Shown here in pieces: positions 1 to 7,705 of a stretch of 64,000 nucleotides of DNA. The notes under the pieces are model-generated. The model was not told the DNA's origin. It made no database searches and saw only the letters and a program-made list of their open reading frames with translations. This DNA comes from Caballeronia glebae (GTDB lineage: Bacteria; Pseudomonadota; Gammaproteobacteria; Burkholderiales; Burkholderiaceae). The translations under genes and the position numbers were made by a program. The first letter of the stretch is position 1. Every line of letters begins with the position of its first letter. The DNA lies in NCBI RefSeq assembly GCF_001545035.1, contig NZ_FCOJ02000018.1:61531-125530 (forward strand), written 5' to 3'.

Positions 1-900
1 AAGGCGACGCACGGCACGGGCCTCTGCAACTGCCCTTTCTTTCTCGTCAAAGAGCGCAATCTGGCGCAGGGCGTGTCGCTCGATTTCGTTACGACACCGA
101 CCAACGCGGATATCGCTGCGTTGTTCGGCGCGGGCGTCGTTGACGTGAGCGTCGTGCCCTACACCAACTTCATGACGCTCTACGACGCGGGCGCGCCGAT
201 CAAGATCGTCGCCGGTTCCGGCGTGCAGGGCTGCGTGATCGCGGCGCAGGCGGGCATCACGTCGGCGGAGCAACTGCGCGGCAAGACCATCGGCACGTTC
301 CAGGCGGACACGCTCGAAATGCTGCCGTACGACTATCTGAAGAAGGCGGGACTGAGCTTCAAGGACGTCCAGGTGCGCTACTTCGGCACGTCGCCGGAAC
401 TGGCGCAGGCGTTCATCGCCGGCAATATCGACGCGATGTGCCACATCGAGCCATACGCGACCCAAGCGCTAAAGTCGCGCCCCGGTTCGGTGATGCTCTC
501 GAACGGCGTCGACGTGTACGGCGCGAATTACTCGGACTGCGTGCTCGCCGTGCGCGAAAAGCTGCTGCACGAGAACCCCAACGCCGTGAAGGCGCTCATC
601 AAGGCGATGATGGTCGCGCAGCATCAGGAAGAGCAGGACCGCGCGGCAGCGGTGAAGGACACGGTCGGCAAGTACTTCAAGACGAGCTACGACGCGACGC
701 TCGACGCGGCGACGAAACAGCCGCCGATGGTCGATCAGCGCGCCAACGAAGCGTTCATCCTCGGGCGCGCGCAAAACCTGAAGGAACTGCGCTACATCAA
801 GAAACTGCCGGGCAAGGAGATGTTCGACTGGGGACCGCTCACCGAAGTCATCAAGGAAAACGGCGATCTGTACGGCCAGTTGCAGCGGAAGTCCGCATGA
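1..900 (+). CDS. ABC transporter substrate-binding protein, NMT1/SsuA-like (5' end outside window)
   Basis: The reading frame is open from the first base, so the signal peptide and N-terminus lie outside the window; about 299 codons remain. The protein resembles periplasmic receptors of the NMT1/SsuA/TauA type, which serve nitrate, sulfonate and pyrimidine-like substrates. Visible segments typical of the fold are GSGVQGCVIAAQAG, GKTIGTFQADT and a late AFIAGNIDAMCHIEPYA. Its stop overlaps the permease start (ATGA), so the two are translationally coupled. The downstream hydrolases suggest an amide- or ring-nitrogen substrate, but the ligand cannot be read from sequence. An internal GTG at position 73 is not the true start, because homologous sequence continues upstream of it. 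Confidence 0.88.
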   Translation, partial: KATHGTGLCNCPFFLVKERNLAQGVSLDFVTTPTNADIAALFGAGVVDVSVVPYTNFMTLYDAGAPIKIVAGSGVQGCVIAAQAGITSAEQLRGKTIGTFQADTLEMLPYDYLKKAGLSFKDVQVRYFGTSPELAQAFIAGNIDAMCHIEPYATQALKSRPGSVMLSNGVDVYGANYSDCVLAVREKLLHENPNAVKALIKAMMVAQHQEEQDRAAAVKDTVGKYFKTSYDATLDAATKQPPMVDQRANEAFILGRAQNLKELRYIKKLPGKEMFDWGPLTEVIKENGDLYGQLQRKSA

Positions 901-1811
901 GCAGTCCCTTGGGAAACGCTACCTCCATGCTCAGTCGCAACGGCGGCAAGAAGGCGGAAGACGGCCGCGGCGGCGGCCGTGGACCGCGTCTGCCCGCCCG
1001 GCTCATGCCGCTCGTCTGGGGCCTCGCCTCGCTCGCGTGCTTCATTGGGATCTGGGAAGCCGCGTGGGCGCTTCATTGGGCCGATCCGTTGCTGCTGCCG
1101 CCGCCGCATATCTTTCTGCGCAACTTCGGCTCGCAGGCGCAGTACTTCCTGCCGAGCGACGTCATCGGCGAACAGTCGAGCGGCACGGCGTTCGGCGCGC
1201 TCGCGATGACCATCGTTGCGACGACGTTGCGCGTGCTGGCAGGCCTCACATTGGGCTTCGTCTGCGCGCTGGCGATGGGCGTCGCGATCCGCTATTTTGG
1301 GCTCTTCGGCAATCTCACGTTGCCGACCATCACGCTTCTTGCGCCGATATCGCCAATCGCCTGGCTGCCCGTCGCGATCTTTCTGTTCGGCATCGGCAAC
1401 GGGCCCGCGGTCTTCATGGTCTTCATCTCGCTCTTTTTCGTGATGACCGTATCGACGATCGGACAAATCGACAGCGTGAGCCGCACGCACCTGAATGTCG
1501 CGGCGGTGATGGGCGCAACGAGAGCGCAGACGTTCCGGCACGTGATCCTGCCCGCCATCCTGCCATCGCTCTTCATGGTGTTGCGCATGAACCTGTTCGG
1601 CGCGTGGATGGTCGTGCTGATCGCCGAAGCGACCGGCGTCGGCAGCGGCCTCGGCCAGGTCGTCATGCTCTCGCGCAACACATTCAACGCGAGCCTGTCG
1701 TTCTTCACGATGACGCTCATCGGCGTGCTGGGCTTCGCGTTCGACTATCTGCTGCGCATCGTCCAGCGCAAGGTGCTGTTCTGGGTGCCGGAAAGCGGCC
1801 TGAGGAAATGA
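897..1811 (+). CDS. ABC transporter permease, SsuC/TauC type
   Basis: Inner-membrane permease of about 304 residues. The chosen ATG overlaps the stop of the upstream binding protein in an ATGA arrangement; the longer open frame upstream only shadows that gene. After a basic, glycine-rich N-terminus come about six hydrophobic segments, the first around LVWGLASLACFIGIWEAAW. The binding-protein-dependent permease (EAA) loop is visible as GATRAQTFRHVILPA, about two thirds of the way along, and should contact the ATPase encoded one base after the stop. Family and role are clear; the substrate is unknown. Confidence 0.9.
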   Translation: MSSPLGNATSMLSRNGGKKAEDGRGGGRGPRLPARLMPLVWGLASLACFIGIWEAAWALHWADPLLLPPPHIFLRNFGSQAQYFLPSDVIGEQSSGTAFGALAMTIVATTLRVLAGLTLGFVCALAMGVAIRYFGLFGNLTLPTITLLAPISPIAWLPVAIFLFGIGNGPAVFMVFISLFFVMTVSTIGQIDSVSRTHLNVAAVMGATRAQTFRHVILPAILPSLFMVLRMNLFGAWMVVLIAEATGVGSGLGQVVMLSRNTFNASLSFFTMTLIGVLGFAFDYLLRIVQRKVLFWVPESGLRK

Positions 1812-1812
1812 C

Positions 1813-2640
1813 ATGAGCGATCAAACCAGCATCGCAATGGAAGCGCGCGCGCAGCCGCCGCTCGTCACATGCAGCGGCGTCGGAAAGATCTGGCCGACGC
1901 AGGCAGAGCCGTTCGTCGCGTTGCGCGACATCGAACTGGAAGTCGCGCGCGGCGAATTCGTCGTCTTTCTCGGGCCGAGCGGGTGCGGCAAGAGCACGCT
2001 GCTTTTTCTGATCGCCGGGCTGGAACAGGCGAGCGAAGGCCGCATCGTGTGCGGCGGCGCGCAAGTCAACGCGCCGGGCACGGATCGCGGGCTCGTGTTC
2101 CAGGAGGCGTCGCTGTATCCGTGGCTGACAGTCGGCGAGAACGTCACCTTCGGACTCAGAATGCAGCATGTTCCAAAGGAGCGCCGTCGGCGCGTAGCCG
2201 AGGAGATTCTGGAGCGCGTGGGCTTGTCGGAAGCCATCGACAAGCGGCCGGACCAGTTGTCCGGCGGCATGCGCCAGCGCGTTGCGGTGGCGCGCGCGCT
2301 CGCGCTCAAGCCAGAAATCCTGCTGCTCGACGAACCGTTCGCGGCCCTCGACGTCCAGACGCGCGCGCGCATGCAGGACTTCCTGATTCAGGTGTGGCGG
2401 CAGGCGGGCGTGTCGATGATCTTCGTCACACACCACATCGACGAAGCCATTGCGCTGGCGGATCGCATCGTCGTGTTCACGGCGCGGCCGGGGCGCATCA
2501 AGACGATCATTCCCGTCGATCTGCCACGGCCGCGCGATTCGCGCAGCCCGCAGTTCCACGCGCTCGCCGATCAGCTCACCGACCTGCTGCGCGACGAAGT
2601 GGACCGCGCCTTCGCCGAACAGGAGCGCATCAAGTCATGA
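1813..2640 (+). CDS. ABC transporter ATP-binding protein, SsuB/TauB type
   Basis: Cytoplasmic ATPase of 275 residues completing the importer. Walker A is GPSGCGKST, the signature is LSGGMRQR, Walker B is ILLLDEPFAALD and the H-loop is FVTHHIDEA, so all catalytic motifs are intact. The final TGA overlaps the ATG of the nitrilase-family gene, continuing the coupled operon. The closest known families import nitrate, taurine, sulfonates or pyrimidine precursors. The four hydrolase and racemase genes that follow make a nitrogen-containing organic substrate more likely than an inorganic ion. Confidence 0.92.
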   Translation: MSDQTSIAMEARAQPPLVTCSGVGKIWPTQAEPFVALRDIELEVARGEFVVFLGPSGCGKSTLLFLIAGLEQASEGRIVCGGAQVNAPGTDRGLVFQEASLYPWLTVGENVTFGLRMQHVPKERRRRVAEEILERVGLSEAIDKRPDQLSGGMRQRVAVARALALKPEILLLDEPFAALDVQTRARMQDFLIQVWRQAGVSMIFVTHHIDEAIALADRIVVFTARPGRIKTIIPVDLPRPRDSRSPQFHALADQLTDLLRDEVDRAFAEQERIKS

Positions 2641-3521
2641 GAGATGTAACGGGCGATGTACTCCGCGTCGCGGCGATCCAGTCGCCGCCATGCACGACCG
2701 ATCTCGCTCGCAACGAAGCCCTCGCTTTCGACGCCGTGCGGCATGCTGCCGACAGCGGCGCGCATCTGATCGCGTTGCCGGAGCTTGCGACCGTGCCGTA
2801 CTTCGCCGGCTCGCCCGCGGGGCGGTATCGCGAGTGGGCGCAGCCCGCGCAGGGTGCGTTCGCAAATCGCTGGGCGGCGCTCGCAAAGAAATGCGGCGCG
2901 GCGCTCGTCGTGCCGTTTTACGAACGCGATCCCGCGAGCGGCTGCTTTCACAACGCGGTACTCGGCTTCGACGCGAACGGCGCACCGCTGCGCAGCAACG
3001 GCGGCGCGATCGCGCGCAAGCTGCATCTGCCCGTCGGCGACGATCCGCCGCCCGGCTTCGACGAACCCGCGCACTTCACGCCCGGCTCCGCGCTGCACGT
3101 GATGCGCGTGGGCGCGTGGCGCATCGGCGTGCTGGTCTGCTACGACCGTCGTTTTCCCGAATGCTGGCGGGCGCTGCGCGCGGCCGGCGCGGACCTCGTG
3201 ATCGTGCCGGTGGCGGGCAGCGGGGGCGACGACATGGACTTCTTCGTCGGCGAGATGCGAACCCACGCGCGCGAGAACGGCCTCGCCGTGCTCTGCGCAA
3301 ACAAGGCCGGCGACGAATTTCTCGACGACACGCGCATCGACAATTACGGCGAGTCGTGCGTCATCGCCGCCGACGGCGCGGTCCTCGCGCGGCGTGCGGG
3401 CGTGGCGGGTGCGGGCGTCGTATCGGCGTCGCTGAATCGCGCGGAGATCGCGCGCACGCGCGAGCGGCTTCCTTATTTCCTGCATCGGCGTACCGATTTG
3501 TACGGTACGCCGTCGTTCTAA
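2637..3521 (+). CDS. Carbon-nitrogen hydrolase (nitrilase superfamily amidase)
   Basis: A 294-residue cytoplasmic protein of the nitrilase superfamily, starting at the ATG that overlaps the ATPase stop. The catalytic Glu-Lys-Cys triad is visible: Glu in ALPELAT, Lys in ARKLHLPVGD and Cys in VLVCYDRRFPE. Members cleave C-N bonds in nitriles, amides or N-carbamoyl compounds. CYDRRFPE and the overall length fit N-carbamoyl-amino-acid or beta-ureidopropionase-like amidases better than true nitrilases. It is followed by a metal amidohydrolase, an M20 hydrolase and a racemase, a set also seen in hydantoin and pyrimidine degradation. The exact substrate is inferred. Confidence 0.85.
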   Translation: MRDVTGDVLRVAAIQSPPCTTDLARNEALAFDAVRHAADSGAHLIALPELATVPYFAGSPAGRYREWAQPAQGAFANRWAALAKKCGAALVVPFYERDPASGCFHNAVLGFDANGAPLRSNGGAIARKLHLPVGDDPPPGFDEPAHFTPGSALHVMRVGAWRIGVLVCYDRRFPECWRALRAAGADLVIVPVAGSGGDDMDFFVGEMRTHARENGLAVLCANKAGDEFLDDTRIDNYGESCVIAADGAVLARRAGVAGAGVVSASLNRAEIARTRERLPYFLHRRTDLYGTPSF

Positions 3522-3551
3522 AACACACCCACTTCCAGAGCACAGAAGACA

Positions 3552-5099
3552 ATGTCCGAAACACTGATCGTGGCAGGCTGGATAGTCAAAGGCGCGTCCG
3601 ACCGCCATACGGCGGAAATTCTGCGCGATGCGGCGCTCTATCAGCGCGATGGCGTGATCGTCGAAATCGGTCCGCGCGAGGCGATGATTCACAAATATCC
3701 GCACGCCTTGCGGCTCGGTTCGTCGGATACGGTGCTGATGCCGGGCTTCGTCAACAGCCATCATCATGTCGGCCTCACGCCGGTGCAGCTCGGCTCGCCC
3801 GACTATGCACTCGAACTGTGGTTCGCCGGCCGCATGGGCGCGCGCGAGATCGACTTGTACCTCGACACGCTGTATTCCGCGTTCGAAATGATCGCGTCGG
3901 GAATCACGACGGTTCAGCACATCCACGGCTGGCGGCCAGGTCCGCTGGACGCGGTGCATCGCGCTGCATCGCGCGTGCTCGACGCGTACCGCGATCTCGG
4001 CATGCGCGCGTCGTATAGCTTCGCCGTGCGTGATCAGAACCTTCTCGTCTATGAGGCCGACGACGACTTCGCGGACCGCCTGCCACCCGACATCGGCGAG
4101 AAGCTGCGCGCGCATCTGCGGCGCTTTCGCATCCCGCTCTCCGACTACCTGCAACTGTTCGACACGCTCACGCACGAAAACGAAGGCCACGCGCTGACCG
4201 CCATCCAGCTTGCGCCGGCGAATCTGCACTGGTGCAGCGACGACACACTGCGGGCGCTCAAGGAGAAGTCCGACGCCCACGGCGTGCCGATGCACATGCA
4301 TCTCGTCGAAACCGCCTACCAGAAGGAATATGCGCGCCGCCGCTCGGGCAAGACCGCGGTCGCTCATCTCGCCGATCTCGGGCTGCTCGGGCCGTCGCTC
4401 ACGCTCGGCCACGGCGTCTGGCTGACCGAGGCGGACATCGAGACCATCGCGCATACGGGCACGTGCATCTGCCATAACTGCAGCTCGAACTTGCGCCTTC
4501 GCAGCGGCGTCGCGCCGCTCAACGCGTTCGCGCGGTACGGTGTGACCGTCGGCATGGGACTCGACGAAGCCGGCATCAACGAGGACCGCGACATGCTGCA
4601 GGAAATGCGGCTTGCGCTCAATGTCCACCGCACACCCGGCATGGACGACGACGTTCCCACGTGCCCGCAAATCCTTCGCATGGCGAGCGAAGACGGCGCG
4701 CGCACGACGCCGTTCGGAGCGCGCATCGGACGTCTGGAGGAAGGCCGGCTCGCGGACCTCGTGTTGATGAACTGGAAGACCGCGACGTGGCCGTATCAGG
4801 ACGACGACGTGCCGATGCTCGATGCGCTGATGATGCGCGCGAAGACCAACGCGGTCGATGCGGTGATGATCGGCGGCGAAGTGGTGTATCGCAATGGCCG
4901 CTTCACGCGCGTGGATCGCGATGCGGTGCTCGAAGACATCGCGCGCGCGCTGTCGAAGCCGCGCACCGAGGATGAAATTGCGCGGCGCGAGCTTGGGCGC
5001 GCCGTGTTCCCGCATGTGAAGGCGTTTTACGACGGCTATCTGACCGGCGAACGCGATACGCCGCGCGAGCCGTTCTACGCGCCGTCCTCGCGTGTTTGA
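3552..5099 (+). CDS. Amidohydrolase-superfamily deaminase/chlorohydrolase-like enzyme (TrzA/AtzB/Ssn type)
   Basis: A 515-residue metal-dependent hydrolase. The HxH metal motif is in GFVNSHHHVGLT. Further ligands are likely the His of HMHLVET and of TLGHGVWLT, and the Asp of GMGLDEAGINED. The C-terminal beta-sandwich strand reads LADLVLMNW. This subfamily includes cytosine/guanine deaminases, hydroxydechloroatrazine hydrolases and related enzymes that hydrolyse exocyclic C-N or C-Cl bonds on heterocycles. It lies 30 bases after the nitrilase gene and 12 bases before the M20 gene. Ring deamination or opening of an N-heterocycle is a reasonable inference, not a demonstrated role. Confidence 0.85.
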   Translation: MSETLIVAGWIVKGASDRHTAEILRDAALYQRDGVIVEIGPREAMIHKYPHALRLGSSDTVLMPGFVNSHHHVGLTPVQLGSPDYALELWFAGRMGAREIDLYLDTLYSAFEMIASGITTVQHIHGWRPGPLDAVHRAASRVLDAYRDLGMRASYSFAVRDQNLLVYEADDDFADRLPPDIGEKLRAHLRRFRIPLSDYLQLFDTLTHENEGHALTAIQLAPANLHWCSDDTLRALKEKSDAHGVPMHMHLVETAYQKEYARRRSGKTAVAHLADLGLLGPSLTLGHGVWLTEADIETIAHTGTCICHNCSSNLRLRSGVAPLNAFARYGVTVGMGLDEAGINEDRDMLQEMRLALNVHRTPGMDDDVPTCPQILRMASEDGARTTPFGARIGRLEEGRLADLVLMNWKTATWPYQDDDVPMLDALMMRAKTNAVDAVMIGGEVVYRNGRFTRVDRDAVLEDIARALSKPRTEDEIARRELGRAVFPHVKAFYDGYLTGERDTPREPFYAPSSRV

Positions 5100-5111
5100 A
5101 GGAGAAGCGAC

Positions 5112-6332
5112 GTGCAGGCTCTTCTCGATCTCATCGATGCGCATTTCGACGCGCAAGTGCGGTTTCTTTCGTCGCTCGTACGCGAGCCCTCCGACAATCC
5201 GCCGGGCGACTGCGCGCCGCATGCGGCGATGACGGCCGCGCTGCTCGAAGGCTTCGGCTTTCGCGTGGAGCGGCATGCCGTGCCGCAAACGCGCGTGGCA
5301 GCGGCGGGTATGCGAAGCGTGACGAATCTCGTGGTGCGGCATCGTTTCGGCGAAGGCCCTGTCATCTCGCTCAACGCCCACGGCGATGTGGTGCCGCCCG
5401 GCGAAGGCTGGTCCGCCGACCCGTACGGCGCCGAAATCCGCGACGGCGCGCTGTACGGGCGGGGCGCGGCTGTATCGAAGTCGGACTTCGCGACCTACGC
5501 GTTCGCGCTGAAGGCGCTGATCGCGAGCGGCGTGCGAATCCGCGGAACGGTGGAGCTACATCTCACCTACGACGAGGAGACCGGCGGCCTGCTCGGCCCG
5601 GCGTGGCTGCTGCAAGAAGGCATCGTCGCGCCCGACTACGCGATTTGCGCGGGCTTCAGCTATGCAGTGACGGTCGCCCACAACGGATGCCTGCATCTCG
5701 AAGTAACGGTGAGCGGCAAGTCGGCTCACGCCGCGCGCCCCGATTCCGGCCACGACGCGCTCGAAGCCGCCACCGGCGTGCTTCAGGCGCTGTACGCGCA
5801 TCGGCGGGAATTGCAGACGATCCGCTCGACGACGCCCGGCATCGAACATCCGACGCTCGTCGTCGGGCTGATCGAAGGCGGCATCAACACGAACGTCGTG
5901 CCGGATCGCGTGACGCTGCGGCTCGACCGGCGCGTCGTACCGGAGGAAGACGCGGCGCGGGCGCGCGAGCGCATCGAGGCCGTCGTGCGCGACGCGGTGC
6001 GCGACCGGCCAGGCATCGGCGTCGAGATTCGCGAAGTGCTCGCCACTGTGCCGATGCGCACGCTCCCCGGTGCGCAAGCACTCACGCACGCGTTGCAGGC
6101 GGCGGCGCGCGAGGTCATCGGCATCGACATTCCAGCCGAAGGCGTGCCGCTCTACACCGATGCGCGCCTCTATTGCGAGGCCGGCGTGCCGACCGTTATC
6201 TACGGCGCGGGGCCGCGCACGCTGCTGGAGGCGAACGGGCATCGCGCGGACGAACATGTGCGGCTCGACGACATGCGGCGCGCAACGAAGACCGTCGCAC
6301 TGGCGCTCGTCCGGCTGCTCGGCGATGCCTGA
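5112..6332 (+). CDS. M20-family amidohydrolase/peptidase (ArgE/DapE-like) with altered metal site
   Basis: A 406-residue protein starting with GTG, preceded by GGAG about eight bases upstream. It has the M20 layout: catalytic domain, inserted dimerisation domain (around VTVSGKSAHAARPDSGHDA) and return to the catalytic domain. The first metal pair is in LNAHGDVV, the general-base Glu in YDEETGG and the last His in EANGHRADEH. The usual bridging Asp in GRGxxDxK is absent: the protein reads GRGAAVSKSDF. Family members cut N-acyl, N-carbamoyl or peptide bonds. In this operon a deacylase or carbamoylase step is likely. The altered ligand may change metal content or activity. Confidence 0.85.
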   Translation: MQALLDLIDAHFDAQVRFLSSLVREPSDNPPGDCAPHAAMTAALLEGFGFRVERHAVPQTRVAAAGMRSVTNLVVRHRFGEGPVISLNAHGDVVPPGEGWSADPYGAEIRDGALYGRGAAVSKSDFATYAFALKALIASGVRIRGTVELHLTYDEETGGLLGPAWLLQEGIVAPDYAICAGFSYAVTVAHNGCLHLEVTVSGKSAHAARPDSGHDALEAATGVLQALYAHRRELQTIRSTTPGIEHPTLVVGLIEGGINTNVVPDRVTLRLDRRVVPEEDAARARERIEAVVRDAVRDRPGIGVEIREVLATVPMRTLPGAQALTHALQAAAREVIGIDIPAEGVPLYTDARLYCEAGVPTVIYGAGPRTLLEANGHRADEHVRLDDMRRATKTVALALVRLLGDA

Positions 6333-6356
6333 CAACGAGGAGATGAAGAACACGCC

Positions 6357-7091
6357 ATGCGCATCAAGCTCATCAATCCCAACACCACGCAACGCATGAC
6401 TGACGCGATGGCGCGCTGCGCGCGCGCCGTTGCCGCGCCCGGCACCGACGTGATCGCGGTGAGTCCGCCGATGGGGCCGCGCTCGATCGAGGGCCATTAC
6501 GACGACGCGCTCGCCACGCCTGGTGTGCTGATGGAAGTCGAACACGGCGAACGCGAAGGCGTCGATGCGTACGTGATCGCCTGCTTCGGCGACCCCGGAC
6601 TCTTCGCGGCGCGCGAACTGGCGCGCGGGCCGGTCATCGGCATTGCGGAAGCGGCGATGCACGCGGCCAGCGTGCTCGCACCCGCGTTTTCAGTCGTGAC
6701 GACGCTCGGGCGCACGCGCGGGATGGTGTGGCATCTGGCGCAGCGCTACGGCATGGAGCGATTCTGCCGCAACGTCCGCGCGACCGAGCTCGCCGTTCTC
6801 GAGCTCGAAGTGCCCGGCTCCGCCGCCCGCGCAACGATTCTCGACGAGTGCCGGCGCGCGCTTGACGAGGACGGCAGCGAAGCGATCGTGCTCGGCTGCG
6901 CCGGCATGGCCGACCTGTGTACGCAGTTGCAGGACGAGCTTGGTGTACCCGTCGTCGATGGCGTGACCGCCGCGTTTAAGTGGTGCGAGGCACTCGTCGC
7001 GCTGAGACTGCACACGCCCAAGCACGGGGAATACGCGCGCCCGCTGCCTAAACGCTACGCCGGTGACTTTGATCGATTCAGCCCGCGCTAA
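6357..7091 (+). CDS. Aspartate/glutamate/hydantoin racemase family protein
   Basis: A 244-residue cytoplasmic enzyme of the Asp/Glu/hydantoin racemase family. Both catalytic cysteines are visible: one in IACFGDPG and one in VLGCAGMADL. The N-terminal INPNTTQRMT segment is typical of hydantoin racemases (HyuE) and allantoin racemases. It is the last gene of the operon, 24 bases after the M20 gene. Its position after amidase and hydrolase genes supports a role in interconverting enantiomers of a hydantoin- or amino-acid-like intermediate, so that stereospecific hydrolases can finish the pathway. No obvious terminator hairpin follows directly. Confidence 0.87.
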   Translation: MRIKLINPNTTQRMTDAMARCARAVAAPGTDVIAVSPPMGPRSIEGHYDDALATPGVLMEVEHGEREGVDAYVIACFGDPGLFAARELARGPVIGIAEAAMHAASVLAPAFSVVTTLGRTRGMVWHLAQRYGMERFCRNVRATELAVLELEVPGSAARATILDECRRALDEDGSEAIVLGCAGMADLCTQLQDELGVPVVDGVTAAFKWCEALVALRLHTPKHGEYARPLPKRYAGDFDRFSPR

Positions 7092-7153
7092 GTGCGGGAA
7101 AGGCCCGTAACGCTCCTTCTGGCCGCCGATCTGGCCGCGCGTCGAGTCGCAAG

Positions 7154-7293
7154 CTGCCAACAATTGCGAACGATCCGGGGGTTTGACGCCGCCTCCTCGA
7201 CGCTGATCGCGACCTCCCTTCAAGTTGGTGGCATTATCGGCACCTTCGCGATGGCCCATTGATTGACCGTTAAGGTTTTCTTCGCGTGGACTT
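7154..7293 (+). pseudogene. Remnant of an MFS transporter (internal fragment)
   Basis: Read across frames, this stretch gives LPTIANDPG, then after a shift FDAASSTLIATSLQVGGIIG and TFAMA, then after another shift LIDR. That order matches the segment around helix 7 of aromatic-acid or phthalate-type MFS transporters, where a ..LPTLL..GF.. loop precedes ..QVGG..G.. and ..WLIDR... Stops and at least two frameshifts interrupt it, and no start or remaining helices are present. It is a scrap of a lost transporter gene. Moderate confidence, because the match is short. Confidence 0.5.
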
Positions 7294-7299
7294 TGACGC

Positions 7300-7499
7300 T
7301 CACGCCTGCGGTATCGGCAACTCATTGTCGGTCCCAGGCTATCTGCCCACGCACGAGCTTGCTCCATCGAGATCAGACGGCCCGCGGTGACATCATCCAG
7401 ACCTTCCTGATTCATGCGCCGCTTCTCTGCCTCGCGCGCAAGAAACTGAGCCTCGCGGCAGGAGACAGAAGCGGCCGCGTCCACTTTCTGAAGGTGCAA
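7300..7499 (-). pseudogene. Degenerate antitoxin gene (CopG/RelB-like C-terminal part)
   Basis: On the minus strand the frame reads FLAREAEKRRMNQEGLDDV, then TAGRLISMEQARAWADSLG. A one-base shift then restores TDNELPIPQA and a stop. The pattern helical N-part, ..DV..GR.I....AW..S.GTDNELP is common at the C-terminus of chromosomal antitoxins or small ribbon-helix-helix regulators. The N-terminal DNA-binding strand is not recognisable and the single-base deletion breaks the tail. No partner toxin gene is visible beside it. It appears inactive. Confidence 0.45.
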
Positions 7500-7505
7500 A
7501 CCTGA

Positions 7506-7705
7506 GGAGTTTTGCGCAGGTAGTCACTTGACAACAGCCAGCGGCCCAATCGAGATCGGAGGATTTCGATTCGGCCCCTCAACGCGGGCCACTCGGCCGC
7601 ACATCACCTGGACACAAACGATTCTCATCTTGTGCATTGACGCCAATAGTTAATCGCACCTATTCGGACGCAATTGCTGCGTCTGCCGATAGCAGACGCC
7701 TTCGC
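7506..7705. other. Non-coding stretch, nothing recognised
   Basis: About 200 bases between the antitoxin remnant and the end of the M81 peptidase gene. I see no convincing reading frame, hairpin terminator or repeat here. Frames open across it on the plus strand are shadows of the convergent peptidase gene. Confidence 0.5.

Noticed and set aside
2571..5381. 936-codon open frame on the minus strand
   Set aside because: It is antisense to the nitrilase and amidohydrolase genes, rich in Arg, His and Ala, and has no domain; high-GC codon bias keeps such shadow frames open.
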